A stretch of 38,201 nt of DNA from Deinococcus alpinitundrae (GTDB taxonomy: Bacteria; Deinococcota; Deinococci; Deinococcales; Deinococcaceae): contig NZ_WXZL01000028.1 of NCBI RefSeq assembly GCF_009982895.1, forward strand, positions 1 through 38,201, given 5' to 3'. The position numbers were made by a program, and so were the translations under genes. Each line of letters opens with the position of its first letter. The first letter of the stretch is position 1. The notes under the pieces were generated by a model. The model was not told the origin of the DNA. It did not search any database and was given only the letters and a program-made list of their open reading frames with translations. This document shows, one piece after another, positions 13,938 through 23,736 of this stretch.

Positions 13938-16900
13938 GCCGTGAACCTCGAAAAGCGGGCGCGCAGGCCGCTGTCATACCCACCGCGCTGGCCGCTCTGG
14001 ACGATGGTCGTCTGAGTAAATTGGACTTCCTTGACGGCGGCGGTGTTGTTGTTCACGGCAGTGGTCAGGCTCGGGATGGCGCTGTTCAGGAGACCCAGCA
14101 GCGGCCCCAGTTCACTGCCCAGCTGGACGCTCAGGCCGGGCAGGGCCGCACCAATCTGCTGAATCAGACCCCCGGCGTCTAAACCCTTGCTCAGCGCCGC
14201 ATCGAGCTGGGTGAACAGCGGGTCAAGCTGACTGAGGATGCGTTTCACGATGAAACCGTCCTGAATGGCCTGACTGATGCGGTCCCGCACACCCTTGTAC
14301 ATGGCATCCAGCGGGCTGTCGCCGGAGAGTATGGCCTGCACACCGCTCAGGAGGGATTGACGCCAGCTCACGCGGGTCTGCTCGGCGGCGTCCGCTGTCG
14401 CTTTCGCCAGATCGCGCACGGCCTGTAGATCAGCAGCCTGGGCGGTCAGGCGGGCCACGCGCTCCTGGGTGTCGAACTGGGCATTGATGCTCGCCACCTG
14501 AGCGGCAGTCAGCTCAGCGGCACTCAGCGCCGCCTCGCGTTCCAGGGCGATTCTTTCCAGCGTGCGGGCCAGCTTGTCGGCGTTGTAAGCGGCATCGATC
14601 TGGCGGCGCTGGTCATCGGTGTCGGCAGCAGCGAGGGCCAGCGAGTGCTCCGCGTCGGCCAGGGAATCCAGGTTCGAGAGGGCCTGCAAGCGGATGCCCC
14701 GCTCGATTTCTGCCGCCCGCCTGTTCGCGCTGGTTTGCCAGTCCAAATAGTCCTGCTCAATCCCCTGCCGGCGCAGGGCGAACTGCTGGAGCAGAATGGC
14801 CCGCTCCTCATCGGTGAGGGCCTGGTTGGCGAGCGCGGCAGCTTGCTCAGCGGCCACCTGTTGCAGCGCCAGATCGCGTTTCTTGCTTTGGTAAACGTCG
14901 TCGGCCAGCCCGGCGCGCTTGGCAAGTTCGAGGGCCGTCTGTTCGTTGTTCAAGCGGTCCGTTACGTTCTTCTGGCGGATGGCCCGCAGGGTGTTTTCAG
15001 CCTCGGTCTCGGCGGCCACGTCTTTAAGTCGGTACTCATTCCGCAGCAGCAGGATTTGCTCTTGGGTCAACCCCTCCTTGCTGAGTGCCTCTTCCAAGGC
15101 GGCGGCGTTGGTCCGTTTGGCAAGCGCCAGCTGCTCACGGGCCGCGTCCTCGTCGCTGATGAGCCGGGCATTTTTGCGGATGTCCAGACTGGCCTGCTCG
15201 ATGCTGATCTGCTGAGTGGCGAGGCCACGGGCCATCTCCAATTCTTTTCGAGCCTTCTCAGCGGGCGTCGTCAGGGCATCGTCAATGACCTTCCCGGCTT
15301 CCATCAGCCCATCAATGGCCGGTTGCAGCGACGCCACGCCCGTTTTGAAATCCTCCAGGGCCGCGCCGATGGTGTCCTTGTTGCCGCTCTTGAACGCCTC
15401 CATCAGTTTTTGCACCAGCGGACCGAAGACAGCAATGACCGGCGCACTGTTCAGGAACCCGTCGACCAGACCCTTGAACGCCACTTCCTTGAGGCCGTCG
15501 TAGACCGACTTCGTGAAGCTGTCCTTGCTGCCGCTGGCGAGCGCCGCTTTGAACCCGCTCTCGACGCCGGAAACAATCCCACCTTCCAGACTCAGGGCCA
15601 GGGCCTTGCCCGGCTCGTCGATGGTCTCTTTGAAGTGGGTGGTTTTCCAGAACAGAATGCCCGTGGTGTACTGCTCAGACTGGCGGGTGCCGTAGCCGTT
15701 CGGGTCGAAGCGGAAGTTCTTCCCGTAATCGGTCGTCTTCTTCAATTCCGCCCGGAACGCCTCGGCCTGCCGGGAAAAGAACGTGAAGATCGAAGTCAGC
15801 GCTTGAATGGCCGCGCCCACGTAATCGCCCTTTGAAATGGCCTTCGCGAAGTTGGCGACATCGTTCACCATGCCGCTGAGGTCACTTCCCCACTGCCCGG
15901 CGACTTCCTCCGAGGTGCCGCCGAGGGCCTGCATGGCTGCTGTGACCATCGGGACGGCCTGCTGAGCGTACTGGGCGAAGGTATTGATCTGGGCCTCACG
16001 GGCGGCGCGCAGGGCATCCTCAGCGCCTTCCAGGGCTTCTAGGGTCGTCAGGTACTTGTCGCTGTCACGGTCCAGGCCCACCAGCTCGGCGCGGTAATTG
16101 CTGATCTGCTCGGTCAGGGCACCTTGCAGCTCACGATTGGCTGAGAAGTCATAGCCGTTGCTCTGGTTCACCTTGCGCTGGGCGGCCTTCACTTTCGCGG
16201 CGGCGGCTTTGTCGGCGATGCTGATTTGAGCCTCAGCCCCGTCGCTGTCGATCTGGGTCAGCGTGGTTTGCAGGGTCAGCTCGGCGGTTTTGATCTTGTC
16301 AGCGTTGTCTTTTGCGTCGGCCAGGGCGCGGCCATAGGCGAGCTGAGCGGCCAGCCTGCGGGCCGTCAAGCTGGCGGTGAGGCGATCTTGCTCACTCACG
16401 GCCCCGGCCTTATAGCGGGCCTCTTCCTGGGCTGTTGAGAGGGCCGTCACGGCGTCTTCAGCGGCGCGGCGCAGGTTCAAGCGAATCACGCGGCGCTCTT
16501 CCTCGCCCTGGGTCGTTACCGCGATGCCCTGTGCTTCCGCTTCACGGTCAGCAGCATTCTGCAAGTCGATGTCCACCCCGGCGGCGAGCAGGGCGCGCTG
16601 GTGCTGACGTTCGATGGCGGCCAGTTGCAGGTTCTCTTTCTCCTTGCTGTATTCGAGGTCACCGCTCAGGCCCAGGGTGTGGCGACGGTCAGCAGCGGCC
16701 TCTTCGAGCTTAGCGAGGGCGTCTTCGGTGCTCTGCTGGCGCTGAATGCGGATCTGCTCACGCTCGGCGCTGCCCTGGCTCGTGGCGGCGATGCTGGCGG
16801 CCTCAGCCTCACGGTCTGCCGCGTTCTGGAGGTCCACATTCGCCCCGGCGGCGAGCAACGCGGCCTGGTGCTGGCGCTCAATCGAGGCGAGCTGCAAGGT

Positions 16901-19900
16901 TTCGCGCTGCTGACTCAATTCCAGATCGGTACTCAGGCGCAGGGCATGGTCGCGGTTGATGGCCGCTTCCTGCACTTTCGAGAGGGCATCTTCGGCGCTT
17001 TGGGCTTGACGCAGCCGAATTTGGCGGCGCTCCTCTTCGCCCTGGGTGGTGACCTGGAGGCTTTTTGCTTCAGCCTCACGGTCAGCAGCGTTTTGAAGAT
17101 CCACGTCTCCTTTGGCTGCGGTCAGCGCCCGCTGATGCTCGCGCTCGATGGCCGCTACCTGGGCCGTTTCCTTTTCCTGGCTGTATTGCAGGTCATCGCT
17201 CTGTGCGAGCGTGTGGCGGCGCTCGATTCCAGCAAGTTCCAGTGCTGCCAGGGCGTCTTCGGTTGCTGCCCGGCGCTGGAGAAGGATCTGGGTGCGCTCA
17301 GCCTCTCCCTGGGCCGTCAGGGCGATGCGCTGCGCCTCGGCGTCCCGGTCGGCGGCATTCTGAAGGTCAACGTCCACGCCCGCTGCCGTGAGGGCCGCCT
17401 GATGCTGGCGCTCGATGCTGGCGAGTTGGATGTCCTCTTTTTCCTGGCTGTAAGTCAGGTCGTCGGTGAGTTTCAAGGCGTGGCGCTGATCGGCTCCGGC
17501 CTGTTCGAGTTTGCTCAGCGCCTCCTCAGTGGCTTGCTGGCGCTGCAAAACGATGTTCTGACGCTCGGCTTCCCCCTGTGAGGTGGCCTGGATGCGGGCA
17601 GCCTCGGCCACACGTCCAGCATCGTTGAAAGCGTCCACGTCATCGGCCTTGTTCGCGGCGTCTTTGGCGCGCTTCTCTTCGCGGTTGATGGCATCGATCT
17701 GGAGCCTCTCAGCCTCTCGGCTGGCCTGCTCTTCGGTGATGAGGCGGGCGGCCTTGCGCTGGGCAAGGCTGGCCGCTTCCAGGCTCGCCAGTGTGTCCTG
17801 GGTCTGCTTGGCGCGGCTCAGGGTGAGCTGACCCAGCGCGGTCTGCTGCTCGCCTGTGATGCGAAGTTGCGAGGCGTTGAAAGCGTCCTGAGCGGCCTGC
17901 ACCTTCGCGGGATCGCCGTAGAGACCCCCAGCGTCGCTGATGGCGCTTTCCTTGGTCTGCTGAGCCAGCTGGAGCTGCCGCGCCGCGCGCTGGTTGATGT
18001 AGTCCTCTTCGCTGATTTCGAGCTTGCTGTGCCGGAGCTCCAGGGCCTGCAATTCCAGATCGTCTAGGGCCTGCTGATGGGCACGGGCGGCGTCCACATC
18101 GGCCTTCAACACCCCGGCGTTGTAATCATCCTGCAAACCCCGCAACCGGCGCAGGTGGGCCACCTCGGCGTTCTCATAGGCCTGAAAGCTCGCTCCGGCG
18201 GCGTCCAGGCGCTGCTGTTCGGCGGCATAGTCCAGCGCTTCGCTCTGTTCGAGCAGGTCTTTGCGGCGCGAGAGGTAATTCTCGGCACTCAGGCCGTCCT
18301 TGTTTTGGTCGAGCTGGGTGAGCTGCTGCTGCACGACGCCTTTCTGGCCGTCGATGGTCAGGCCCACGCCCTCCTGCGCGCCCTTGATGATGGCGGCCCG
18401 GACTTTGAGGCCCAATGCTTCCAGCGAGGGGTACTTCTCCGGGTCGATCTTGGCAAGCTCACTGTTCACCGCCTGCAAGCTGGCCTGATCCCCGTTGTTC
18501 AACGCGGTGTAGGCGCTGAGGATCGTTGGGCTGAGGGTCTTGTCACCCAGGCCCAACTGGAGGTCCGCCGCCGCGCCGCCGAGGTCGCGCAGGGCTGCCG
18601 CGAACTGCTTGGCCTGATCCACCGGCAAGAACTGGTCACTGTTGAGTGTCAGGTTCCTGAAGAGGTCGCCGAGCTGTCCCAGCGAATCGAAGTCCACTTG
18701 CGAGAGGTCCACTCCAGCTGCTGCCAGCTTCGTCAGCAGGGTAGGGACGTCGCTCAGTTCACCCATGCTGGCCTGATCCGTCGTGACGCCCAGGAGGCCC
18801 CGCAGCGCCCCGGCCAGCAGGCCCAGCGCGTCACTGCGCCCAGCGGCCTGCTGCTCGATGCTGCCGCCGCCGGAGAAGAGGCCGTTCACCGTGTCGGAGA
18901 TCGTTTTGATCTGATCGGCGCGGTCCTTGAAGAGCTGATCGGCGACCTGATTTTCTTGCGCCTGAATCTTGACTGACACGTCTTTCAGCCGCTGGGCCGC
19001 CACGCGCCCGAAGCCATCTAGCGAAGCGAGGTAAGCCGTCTGGAGGTTGGTTTTCCCGGTGGCAGTGCTGCTGTCCACTGCGGCATTCGCGGCAGCCAGG
19101 CCCGTGCTGTTCCCGGCGTAGGTTGTGGCATTGCTCAGTTTCTGGAGCCGCGCCTTTTCGTCAAGCGCCCGGCTGGCTTCGTTGCGCTGCACCTCGGCAA
19201 GCTGGCGCTGATAGGCAAGGATCTTCGCGCCGCTGGCCTGCTCGATGCGCAGCTGCTCAGTGAGGTTGCCCTCGGCGTTTTTCAGGTCAGCGTCCCGCTG
19301 GGTCACGGCGTCGGAGAGCTGCTGAGTCAGGGCCTCTTTCTTGACGCCTCGCAGACTGGCTTGCAGTTCCTTGCTGAGCTTAAGCTGGGCTTCAGACTGG
19401 GCACGCTGGCCTTTTTCGTCTTCGCTGAGCAGCGCCGCCTGGGTATCCCGGGCGCTGCTCAGCGCGTTATCGCGGGCATCCTGGGCGGTTTGCAGGGCGA
19501 GGGTGTGCTGCTGCTGGGCAAGCTGCTCAGCGGCCTCTCGAAGGGCAGGCCTGCCTTTGGCAGCGGCTTGTAGGGCAGCAGCCAGCGTGTTGTTGGCCTG
19601 CACCCTGGCAAGGTTGTAGCCCTTCTGCGCCTGTGCCTCCTGAGCCGCTTCGAGGGCCGCGCCTTCTTTGTTCTGAACGGCCAACTTCGCAGTTGCACTG
19701 TCCCCAGCGGCCTTCAGTGCCAGTTCATAGCTGCGCTGGGCAGTGGCAAGGCTCTGTTTGGCGGTATCAGCTTCGCCCTGAGCGCTGGCCTCGCTCTTCT
19801 GGCGCACGATCTCCGCGATTTTCTCTGCATTGGTCCCAGCGGCCTTCAGCCCCTCGACCTCGGAGCGGGTGCTCGCCACAAGGTCCGACAGGGCGTTTAC

Positions 19901-22900
19901 CTGGGTGCGGTCTTTGGTGCCCGAAATCCCTTTACTCGCAGCAGCCTGAGCCTTTTGAAGACTGGCGATGTAGGTCTGGACAGCCTTTTCGTAGGTCGGC
20001 GAATCCTCCGATACCCGCTGAAACAGGGCGCGAGCATCTTCCAGTTGACGCTTCAGCTGGTCAGCGAGGCCATCTTTCTTGGCTAGAGAAGTGATTTCAC
20101 TGTTGGTAGAAGTGAAGAGGGCGCCGAACGCGCTCTTCTTTTCCCCCGCCGGGAGGCCATCGCCGAGCTTCTTAGTCTCGGCAGCGGCCTTGCGCAGCAC
20201 GGCCAGGTAAGCGTCCAGGGCCTTGTCGTAGCCGGGCGTCTCTTTGGTGTACAGACTGAACACGCCTTTGGCATCGTCGATCTGCTTTTTCAGGGCTTCC
20301 AGCGCGCCGCCCGATTTGCTCAGGGAAGTGATCTTGTCAGCAGTCGATTTGACGATGCCCGCCAGATCGGAACGCGAAGCGGAAGCTTCTGGCAGTTTCA
20401 TAGCGGAATCGAAGGCCAGTTTCTGCACGTTGTTCAGCGTGGCGAGGTAACGATCAACGGCTTTCTGATACCCAGCTGAACTCTTCTCCAGCCCTTTGGT
20501 GTTGAGGGTGAAAGTATCTTCAGCCTGCTTGAGCCGGGCATTGAGGGTGTCCTGCAGGGAAGCTACGGGAGCCTTGCCGCCCACGCCGGTGTAATCGTAA
20601 TTCTCCGGCTTGGCTTTGCTGACCGGAGCCGCTTGCCTGGGCACGGAGGCAGCATCAGCGGCAAACGGGCTTGTGGGCGCGCGCAGGATGGTGGCGTGGC
20701 CCGGATCATAAAACTGAATCCGGCGGCCCTGGGTGCTATCGTTTGCGCCCACCAATTCCAGCCTCTTGTTCTCCCAGCCCGCCACAGTCTCAACGTGGTT
20801 CCCGGTGCGCTGCCCGGTCTTGGCATTCAGGACAGCCCCGTAGACCTTCGGATCCCGATAGAACACCAGATCGCCGGGGCGAGCATCCTTGGGGTCTTTG
20901 ATTTCCAGATAATTGGCGGCGACAGCGTTCTTTCGCAGCTGCCCGGCGCTGGCGCTGTACTTCAGATTGTTGCCCAGCTCCGACTGAATCTTGGCCGCCA
21001 CGTCGGCACACCAGGCCGCAATTTTGGGGTTGCCACTGACCTTGCCAGTGGTCACCAGGCCTTCGATGAAAGCGCGCCCAAACTTGCCGGTTTCATCTGG
21101 AACGTTCGTGCGGGCCGTGTCGCTCTGGCTCGGCCCGTAGGTCGGCCCGTTGCGAACGTCTCTGTCCTCTCTGGCTGCCGCCGCCACGCCCTGCGCCCGC
21201 GCCACGGTGCCATCCACGAAGTTGCCCTTGCCGATGTGCAGCAAGTCCCGCGCCCAGTCGGGAATGTAACCCTTCACTTTCTCAATCGCGCCCGACACGC
21301 TTTCGCCCAGCTTCACCGCCAGATCAGCGACTCCGGCCACGATCCCATCGCGGATATTCAGGCCGATCTGCTTGGCTTTATTGAAGGCGTTCTGCCCGAG
21401 GGTCTTGAGGGCACTCCAGACCTTTTCCAGCGCGTCATCAATGGACTTGCCGGTGCGTGCCCACATCTCCGAGAAGGTATTGGCCGCGCCCTGATAATCG
21501 CCGCTGATGAGCTGTGAAATGGCCTGGAAGGTGCTGCCGAAGCGGTCCAGCCAGCCGCCCAGAATGCGAAAGATGGCCGTGACGGCAGTGCCCAGAACTG
21601 GGGCCAGTGCATCCCACACGGGCCGGAGCACATGCTCCCACAACTCGGCGATCAGGTTGAACGCGCCTTCAATGAACCGGGCCGCGCCCTGAATGACGCC
21701 TGGCACTTCGGTCCAGACGCGCTGGACCAGCGGCGCGATGCGCTCGAACACCGGGACCAGCACCGTCTGATAAGTAGAGCTGATGGCGCTCCAGGCGTTG
21801 ATGATGGCCCCGCGCACCTGGTTGAAGACGGGCAGCACCGTCTGGTTGATCTTCAGCACGATGCTGTCAAAGGATTTGTCCAGCCCGCCGCCCGCAAAGG
21901 CCGCCCGGATCTTGCCCAGGTTGCCGTTGACCGCCACCAGCAAATCTTTCAGGCCGAGCTTGTCGATCAGGAACTGACCCACGTCGCCGCCCGCCAGCTT
22001 CAGCACGTCCATGGTGTTGGACCACAGGCCGAGCAGCGTCTTGCTCTGCGCCGCCATGCCGCCCGCGAACCTCGTCTGCAAGCCGTCCAGAATGGCAGGA
22101 ATGGCCGTTGAAGCGCTGATGGCCCCGTTCTCAGCCATCTTCATGGCTTCAGGAATACTGACCCCGATCTTGTCGGCGAGCAGCTTCCAGGCGGGAATCC
22201 CGCGCTCGGCAAGCTGATTCATTTCCTGGGCCATGACCTTGCCCTTGGCGAAGATCTGCCCGATGGCCAGCGTCACCCCGTCCAGCATGTCCTTGCCGCC
22301 GCCGAGCGCGCCGACCGCGTTGCCCACGGCGGTCAGGACTGGGATGATGTCCTTGGCCTGGAAGCCGTAGGCCAGCAGCCGGCGGGAACTATCGCGCAGG
22401 CCCACCAGCTCGAACGGCGTGCGGGCCGCGAAGTCGGCCAGGTCAGCCAGGAACGCCTGGGCCTTTTGTCCGCTGCCCAGCATGGTGGTAAACGCTGTCT
22501 GGGCCTGTTCCATGTCGCCTGCGAGGCGCACCAGGCCGAGGCCGCTCCCGATGATCCGCTGAACGCCCTGCGTGATCTGCTGCAGGAGGCTGAACCCGGC
22601 GTTGACCGAAACGAGGCTGGCCTGGAGGCGGCTGAAGCCCCCGGCGCTGCTGTCGGCCTCGCCGCGCAACATGGCCAGTGCCCGCGCCGCAATCTGGGCG
22701 GCCAGTCCAGTGCTCTTCTCGGCATCGGTCAGGCGCTTGAGGCCTGCGTCGGCTCCAGCGATGATGGCCGCCAGCCGCTGCGCCTCGGCACTGCCCGCCG
22801 CGAACCCCTGGGCCATGAGCAGCGCCGCCGCCCGCACCGCTTCGAGCTGGGTGCGTGATTGTGCGCCCGCCGTGCCTGCGCCCTTGAGTTTCTTTTCGAG

Positions 22901-23377
22901 ATCCTCGATGCCGCGCCCGTTGATCAGGTTGATGGAGCGCTGGGCGTCGGCAATGATCTGCGCGAGACGCTGGGCTTCGACACTCCCAGCTGCAAACTTG
23001 GTTGCTGCGGCCTGGGCGGCAGTGACGATGCCTTCAAGTCGGGTCTTGGCCCCGGCGGCGTTGGTATCCACCCCAGCGAGATACCCGGCCAAGGCGCGGA
23101 TGTTGCCGGAGTCGATGCGTCCAATCTGCGCGGTCAGCGATGCAGCGGCCTGAGTGAGTTTACGGGCCTCGGCACTGCCCGCCGCGTATCCACCGGCCAG
23201 GGCTTGCAGAGAGGCGCGGGCCGCAATGAGCTGCGTCCGCTGCGCGTCGGTGGCGGTGCCACTGGCCCGCAGGTCTGACGCGAGCTGATTGACCAGACCG
23301 GAGAGCGCCTTGACATCCGCACCGCCTGCGACTTGAGCTTGGATTTGCAGGAGGATCTGGTCAGCGTTCGAGGCCAT
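13934..23377 (-). CDS. Tape measure protein, 3147 residues, with embedded peptidase domain
   Basis: This is the largest gene in the window. Residues about 270-460 contain the TMP N-domain pattern (GDMEQAQTAFTTMLGS, QEMNQLAERGIPAWKLLADKIG). Residues about 500-620 are hydrophobic amphipathic helices. Residues about 765-910 form a CHAP/NlpC-like peptidoglycan hydrolase domain with Cys in AAWCADVAAKI (about 792) and His in GNHVETVAGW (about 863). The rest is long coiled coil, including repeats of about 75 residues (about 960-1190) and four 89-residue repeats. It sets tail length and probably helps DNA entry. ATG 23377 is chosen over GTG 23383: it lies six bases after the promoter box and eight bases after AGAGG. 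The gene follows promoter b. Confidence 0.92.
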   Translation of the reverse strand: MASNADQILLQIQAQVAGGADVKALSGLVNQLASDLRASGTATDAQRTQLIAARASLQALAGGYAAGSAEARKLTQAAASLTAQIGRIDSGNIRALAGYLAGVDTNAAGAKTRLEGIVTAAQAAATKFAAGSVEAQRLAQIIADAQRSINLINGRGIEDLEKKLKGAGTAGAQSRTQLEAVRAAALLMAQGFAAGSAEAQRLAAIIAGADAGLKRLTDAEKSTGLAAQIAARALAMLRGEADSSAGGFSRLQASLVSVNAGFSLLQQITQGVQRIIGSGLGLVRLAGDMEQAQTAFTTMLGSGQKAQAFLADLADFAARTPFELVGLRDSSRRLLAYGFQAKDIIPVLTAVGNAVGALGGGKDMLDGVTLAIGQIFAKGKVMAQEMNQLAERGIPAWKLLADKIGVSIPEAMKMAENGAISASTAIPAILDGLQTRFAGGMAAQSKTLLGLWSNTMDVLKLAGGDVGQFLIDKLGLKDLLVAVNGNLGKIRAAFAGGGLDKSFDSIVLKINQTVLPVFNQVRGAIINAWSAISSTYQTVLVPVFERIAPLVQRVWTEVPGVIQGAARFIEGAFNLIAELWEHVLRPVWDALAPVLGTAVTAIFRILGGWLDRFGSTFQAISQLISGDYQGAANTFSEMWARTGKSIDDALEKVWSALKTLGQNAFNKAKQIGLNIRDGIVAGVADLAVKLGESVSGAIEKVKGYIPDWARDLLHIGKGNFVDGTVARAQGVAAAAREDRDVRNGPTYGPSQSDTARTNVPDETGKFGRAFIEGLVTTGKVSGNPKIAAWCADVAAKIQSELGNNLKYSASAGQLRKNAVAANYLEIKDPKDARPGDLVFYRDPKVYGAVLNAKTGQRTGNHVETVAGWENKRLELVGANDSTQGRRIQFYDPGHATILRAPTSPFAADAASVPRQAAPVSKAKPENYDYTGVGGKAPVASLQDTLNARLKQAEDTFTLNTKGLEKSSAGYQKAVDRYLATLNNVQKLAFDSAMKLPEASASRSDLAGIVKSTADKITSLSKSGGALEALKKQIDDAKGVFSLYTKETPGYDKALDAYLAVLRKAAAETKKLGDGLPAGEKKSAFGALFTSTNSEITSLAKKDGLADQLKRQLEDARALFQRVSEDSPTYEKAVQTYIASLQKAQAAASKGISGTKDRTQVNALSDLVASTRSEVEGLKAAGTNAEKIAEIVRQKSEASAQGEADTAKQSLATAQRSYELALKAAGDSATAKLAVQNKEGAALEAAQEAQAQKGYNLARVQANNTLAAALQAAAKGRPALREAAEQLAQQQHTLALQTAQDARDNALSSARDTQAALLSEDEKGQRAQSEAQLKLSKELQASLRGVKKEALTQQLSDAVTQRDADLKNAEGNLTEQLRIEQASGAKILAYQRQLAEVQRNEASRALDEKARLQKLSNATTYAGNSTGLAAANAAVDSSTATGKTNLQTAYLASLDGFGRVAAQRLKDVSVKIQAQENQVADQLFKDRADQIKTISDTVNGLFSGGGSIEQQAAGRSDALGLLAGALRGLLGVTTDQASMGELSDVPTLLTKLAAAGVDLSQVDFDSLGQLGDLFRNLTLNSDQFLPVDQAKQFAAALRDLGGAAADLQLGLGDKTLSPTILSAYTALNNGDQASLQAVNSELAKIDPEKYPSLEALGLKVRAAIIKGAQEGVGLTIDGQKGVVQQQLTQLDQNKDGLSAENYLSRRKDLLEQSEALDYAAEQQRLDAAGASFQAYENAEVAHLRRLRGLQDDYNAGVLKADVDAARAHQQALDDLELQALELRHSKLEISEEDYINQRAARQLQLAQQTKESAISDAGGLYGDPAKVQAAQDAFNASQLRITGEQQTALGQLTLSRAKQTQDTLASLEAASLAQRKAARLITEEQASREAERLQIDAINREEKRAKDAANKADDVDAFNDAGRVAEAARIQATSQGEAERQNIVLQRQQATEEALSKLEQAGADQRHALKLTDDLTYSQEKEDIQLASIERQHQAALTAAGVDVDLQNAADRDAEAQRIALTAQGEAERTQILLQRRAATEDALAALELAGIERRHTLAQSDDLQYSQEKETAQVAAIEREHQRALTAAKGDVDLQNAADREAEAKSLQVTTQGEEERRQIRLRQAQSAEDALSKVQEAAINRDHALRLSTDLELSQQRETLQLASIERQHQAALLAAGANVDLQNAADREAEAASIAATSQGSAEREQIRIQRQQSTEDALAKLEEAAADRRHTLGLSGDLEYSKEKENLQLAAIERQHQRALLAAGVDIDLQNAADREAEAQGIAVTTQGEEERRVIRLNLRRAAEDAVTALSTAQEEARYKAGAVSEQDRLTASLTARRLAAQLAYGRALADAKDNADKIKTAELTLQTTLTQIDSDGAEAQISIADKAAAAKVKAAQRKVNQSNGYDFSANRELQGALTEQISNYRAELVGLDRDSDKYLTTLEALEGAEDALRAAREAQINTFAQYAQQAVPMVTAAMQALGGTSEEVAGQWGSDLSGMVNDVANFAKAISKGDYVGAAIQALTSIFTFFSRQAEAFRAELKKTTDYGKNFRFDPNGYGTRQSEQYTTGILFWKTTHFKETIDEPGKALALSLEGGIVSGVESGFKAALASGSKDSFTKSVYDGLKEVAFKGLVDGFLNSAPVIAVFGPLVQKLMEAFKSGNKDTIGAALEDFKTGVASLQPAIDGLMEAGKVIDDALTTPAEKARKELEMARGLATQQISIEQASLDIRKNARLISDEDAAREQLALAKRTNAAALEEALSKEGLTQEQILLLRNEYRLKDVAAETEAENTLRAIRQKNVTDRLNNEQTALELAKRAGLADDVYQSKKRDLALQQVAAEQAAALANQALTDEERAILLQQFALRRQGIEQDYLDWQTSANRRAAEIERGIRLQALSNLDSLADAEHSLALAAADTDDQRRQIDAAYNADKLARTLERIALEREAALSAAELTAAQVASINAQFDTQERVARLTAQAADLQAVRDLAKATADAAEQTRVSWRQSLLSGVQAILSGDSPLDAMYKGVRDRISQAIQDGFIVKRILSQLDPLFTQLDAALSKGLDAGGLIQQIGAALPGLSVQLGSELGPLLGLLNSAIPSLTTAVNNNTAAVKEVQFTQTTIVQSGQRGGYDSGLRARFSRFTA
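16466..17533 (-). repeat. Four tandem 89-residue (267-bp) repeats in the tape measure
   Basis: Units begin ATEEAL, ATEDAL, SAEDAL and STEDAL at 17533, 17266, 16999 and 16732, each exactly 267 bases long. Each contains a block like IERQHQ.AL.AA..(V/I)DLQNAADR and ends ...QGE.ER. Partial, more diverged copies flank the block on both sides (AAEDAV after it). The units have diverged in sequence but not in length. Confidence 0.85.
22739..23248 (-). repeat. About three 64-residue repeats at the tape-measure N-terminus
   Basis: The phrase (Y/F)AAGS(A/V)EA(R/Q)(K/R)L recurs three times with exact 64-residue spacing, with similar flanking helices (TQLEAVRAAALL-like). It is a diverged helical repeat within the N-terminal part of the protein. 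Confidence 0.65.
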
Positions 23378-23405
23378 GCTCACAGCCTCTCAAGGGGCGT
23401 GACAC
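23378..23405 (-). promoter_or_regulatory. Phage late promoter b (tape measure and tail tip)
   Basis: On the minus strand: GTGTCA (23405-23400), ten bases, GAGGCT (23389-23384), six bases, ATG (23377). A ribosome site (AGAGG) overlaps the -10 box. A hairpin with TTTTTC lies just upstream at 23432-23455. Confidence 0.75.
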
Positions 23406-23431
23406 CCGGCGGGTAGAGGAATGACAAGAAA

Positions 23432-23455
23432 AACCCCAGCGCTAGCCGGGGGCTT
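23432..23455 (-). terminator. Terminator after the 56-residue membrane-protein gene
   Basis: A GC-rich imperfect hairpin (CCCC...GGGG with GC inner pairs) is followed on the minus strand by TTTTTC. It lies about 20 bases after the small membrane-protein gene and about 26 bases before promoter b. Confidence 0.65.
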
Positions 23456-23472
23456 GAGTTCTTTTTGACAGG

Positions 23473-23643
23473 TTAGGCGAGGGCGAGAGACAGGGTAGCA
23501 GACGCTCCAGTAGACACGTCTCCGGAAACAAGAACATACATGACCACTGCCGCAATGCCGACGCAGCGGACTATCAGTGAAGTGGCCTCAAGAAGGGCAC
23601 TGAAGTTGGAGATGCCGCTGGTGAACATGCTTTGTTGGTTCAT
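23473..23643 (-). CDS. 56-residue single-span membrane protein
   Basis: A frame from ATG 23643 to TAA at 23475-23473 encodes 56 residues. One strong hydrophobic helix lies at about residues 24-41 (IVRCVGIAAVVMYVLV). The N-terminal part is polar (MNQQSMFTSGISNF) and the end is Ser/Ala/Leu-rich. A good ribosome site (GAGGTGAT) precedes ATG. A terminator follows within about 20 bases, so it forms its own short unit. The upstream AT-rich stretch could hold a promoter (TACACT on the minus strand near 23720). No family is recognised. It sits between the cargo genes and the tape measure. Confidence 0.65.
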   Translation of the reverse strand: MNQQSMFTSGISNFSALLEATSLIVRCVGIAAVVMYVLVSGDVSTGASATLSLALA

Positions 23644-23724
23644 ATCATCACCTCTTTCGTTCCTGTCTCTCTGCTCATTCCTACCCTTGAGGGGGCAAAG
23701 GTATGCATTCAGTGTATCAATTGG

Positions 23725-23736
23725 TAAGCTTGAAAG
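23725..23736 (+). promoter_or_regulatory. Leaderless -10 box of the GNAT gene
   Basis: TAAGCT (23725-23730) is followed by six bases and ATG at 23737. No clear -35 box is seen. Confidence 0.45.

Noticed and set aside
14645..15835. 396-codon plus-strand open frame
   Set aside because: Antisense shadow of the tape measure coiled coil; several such frames occur along that gene.
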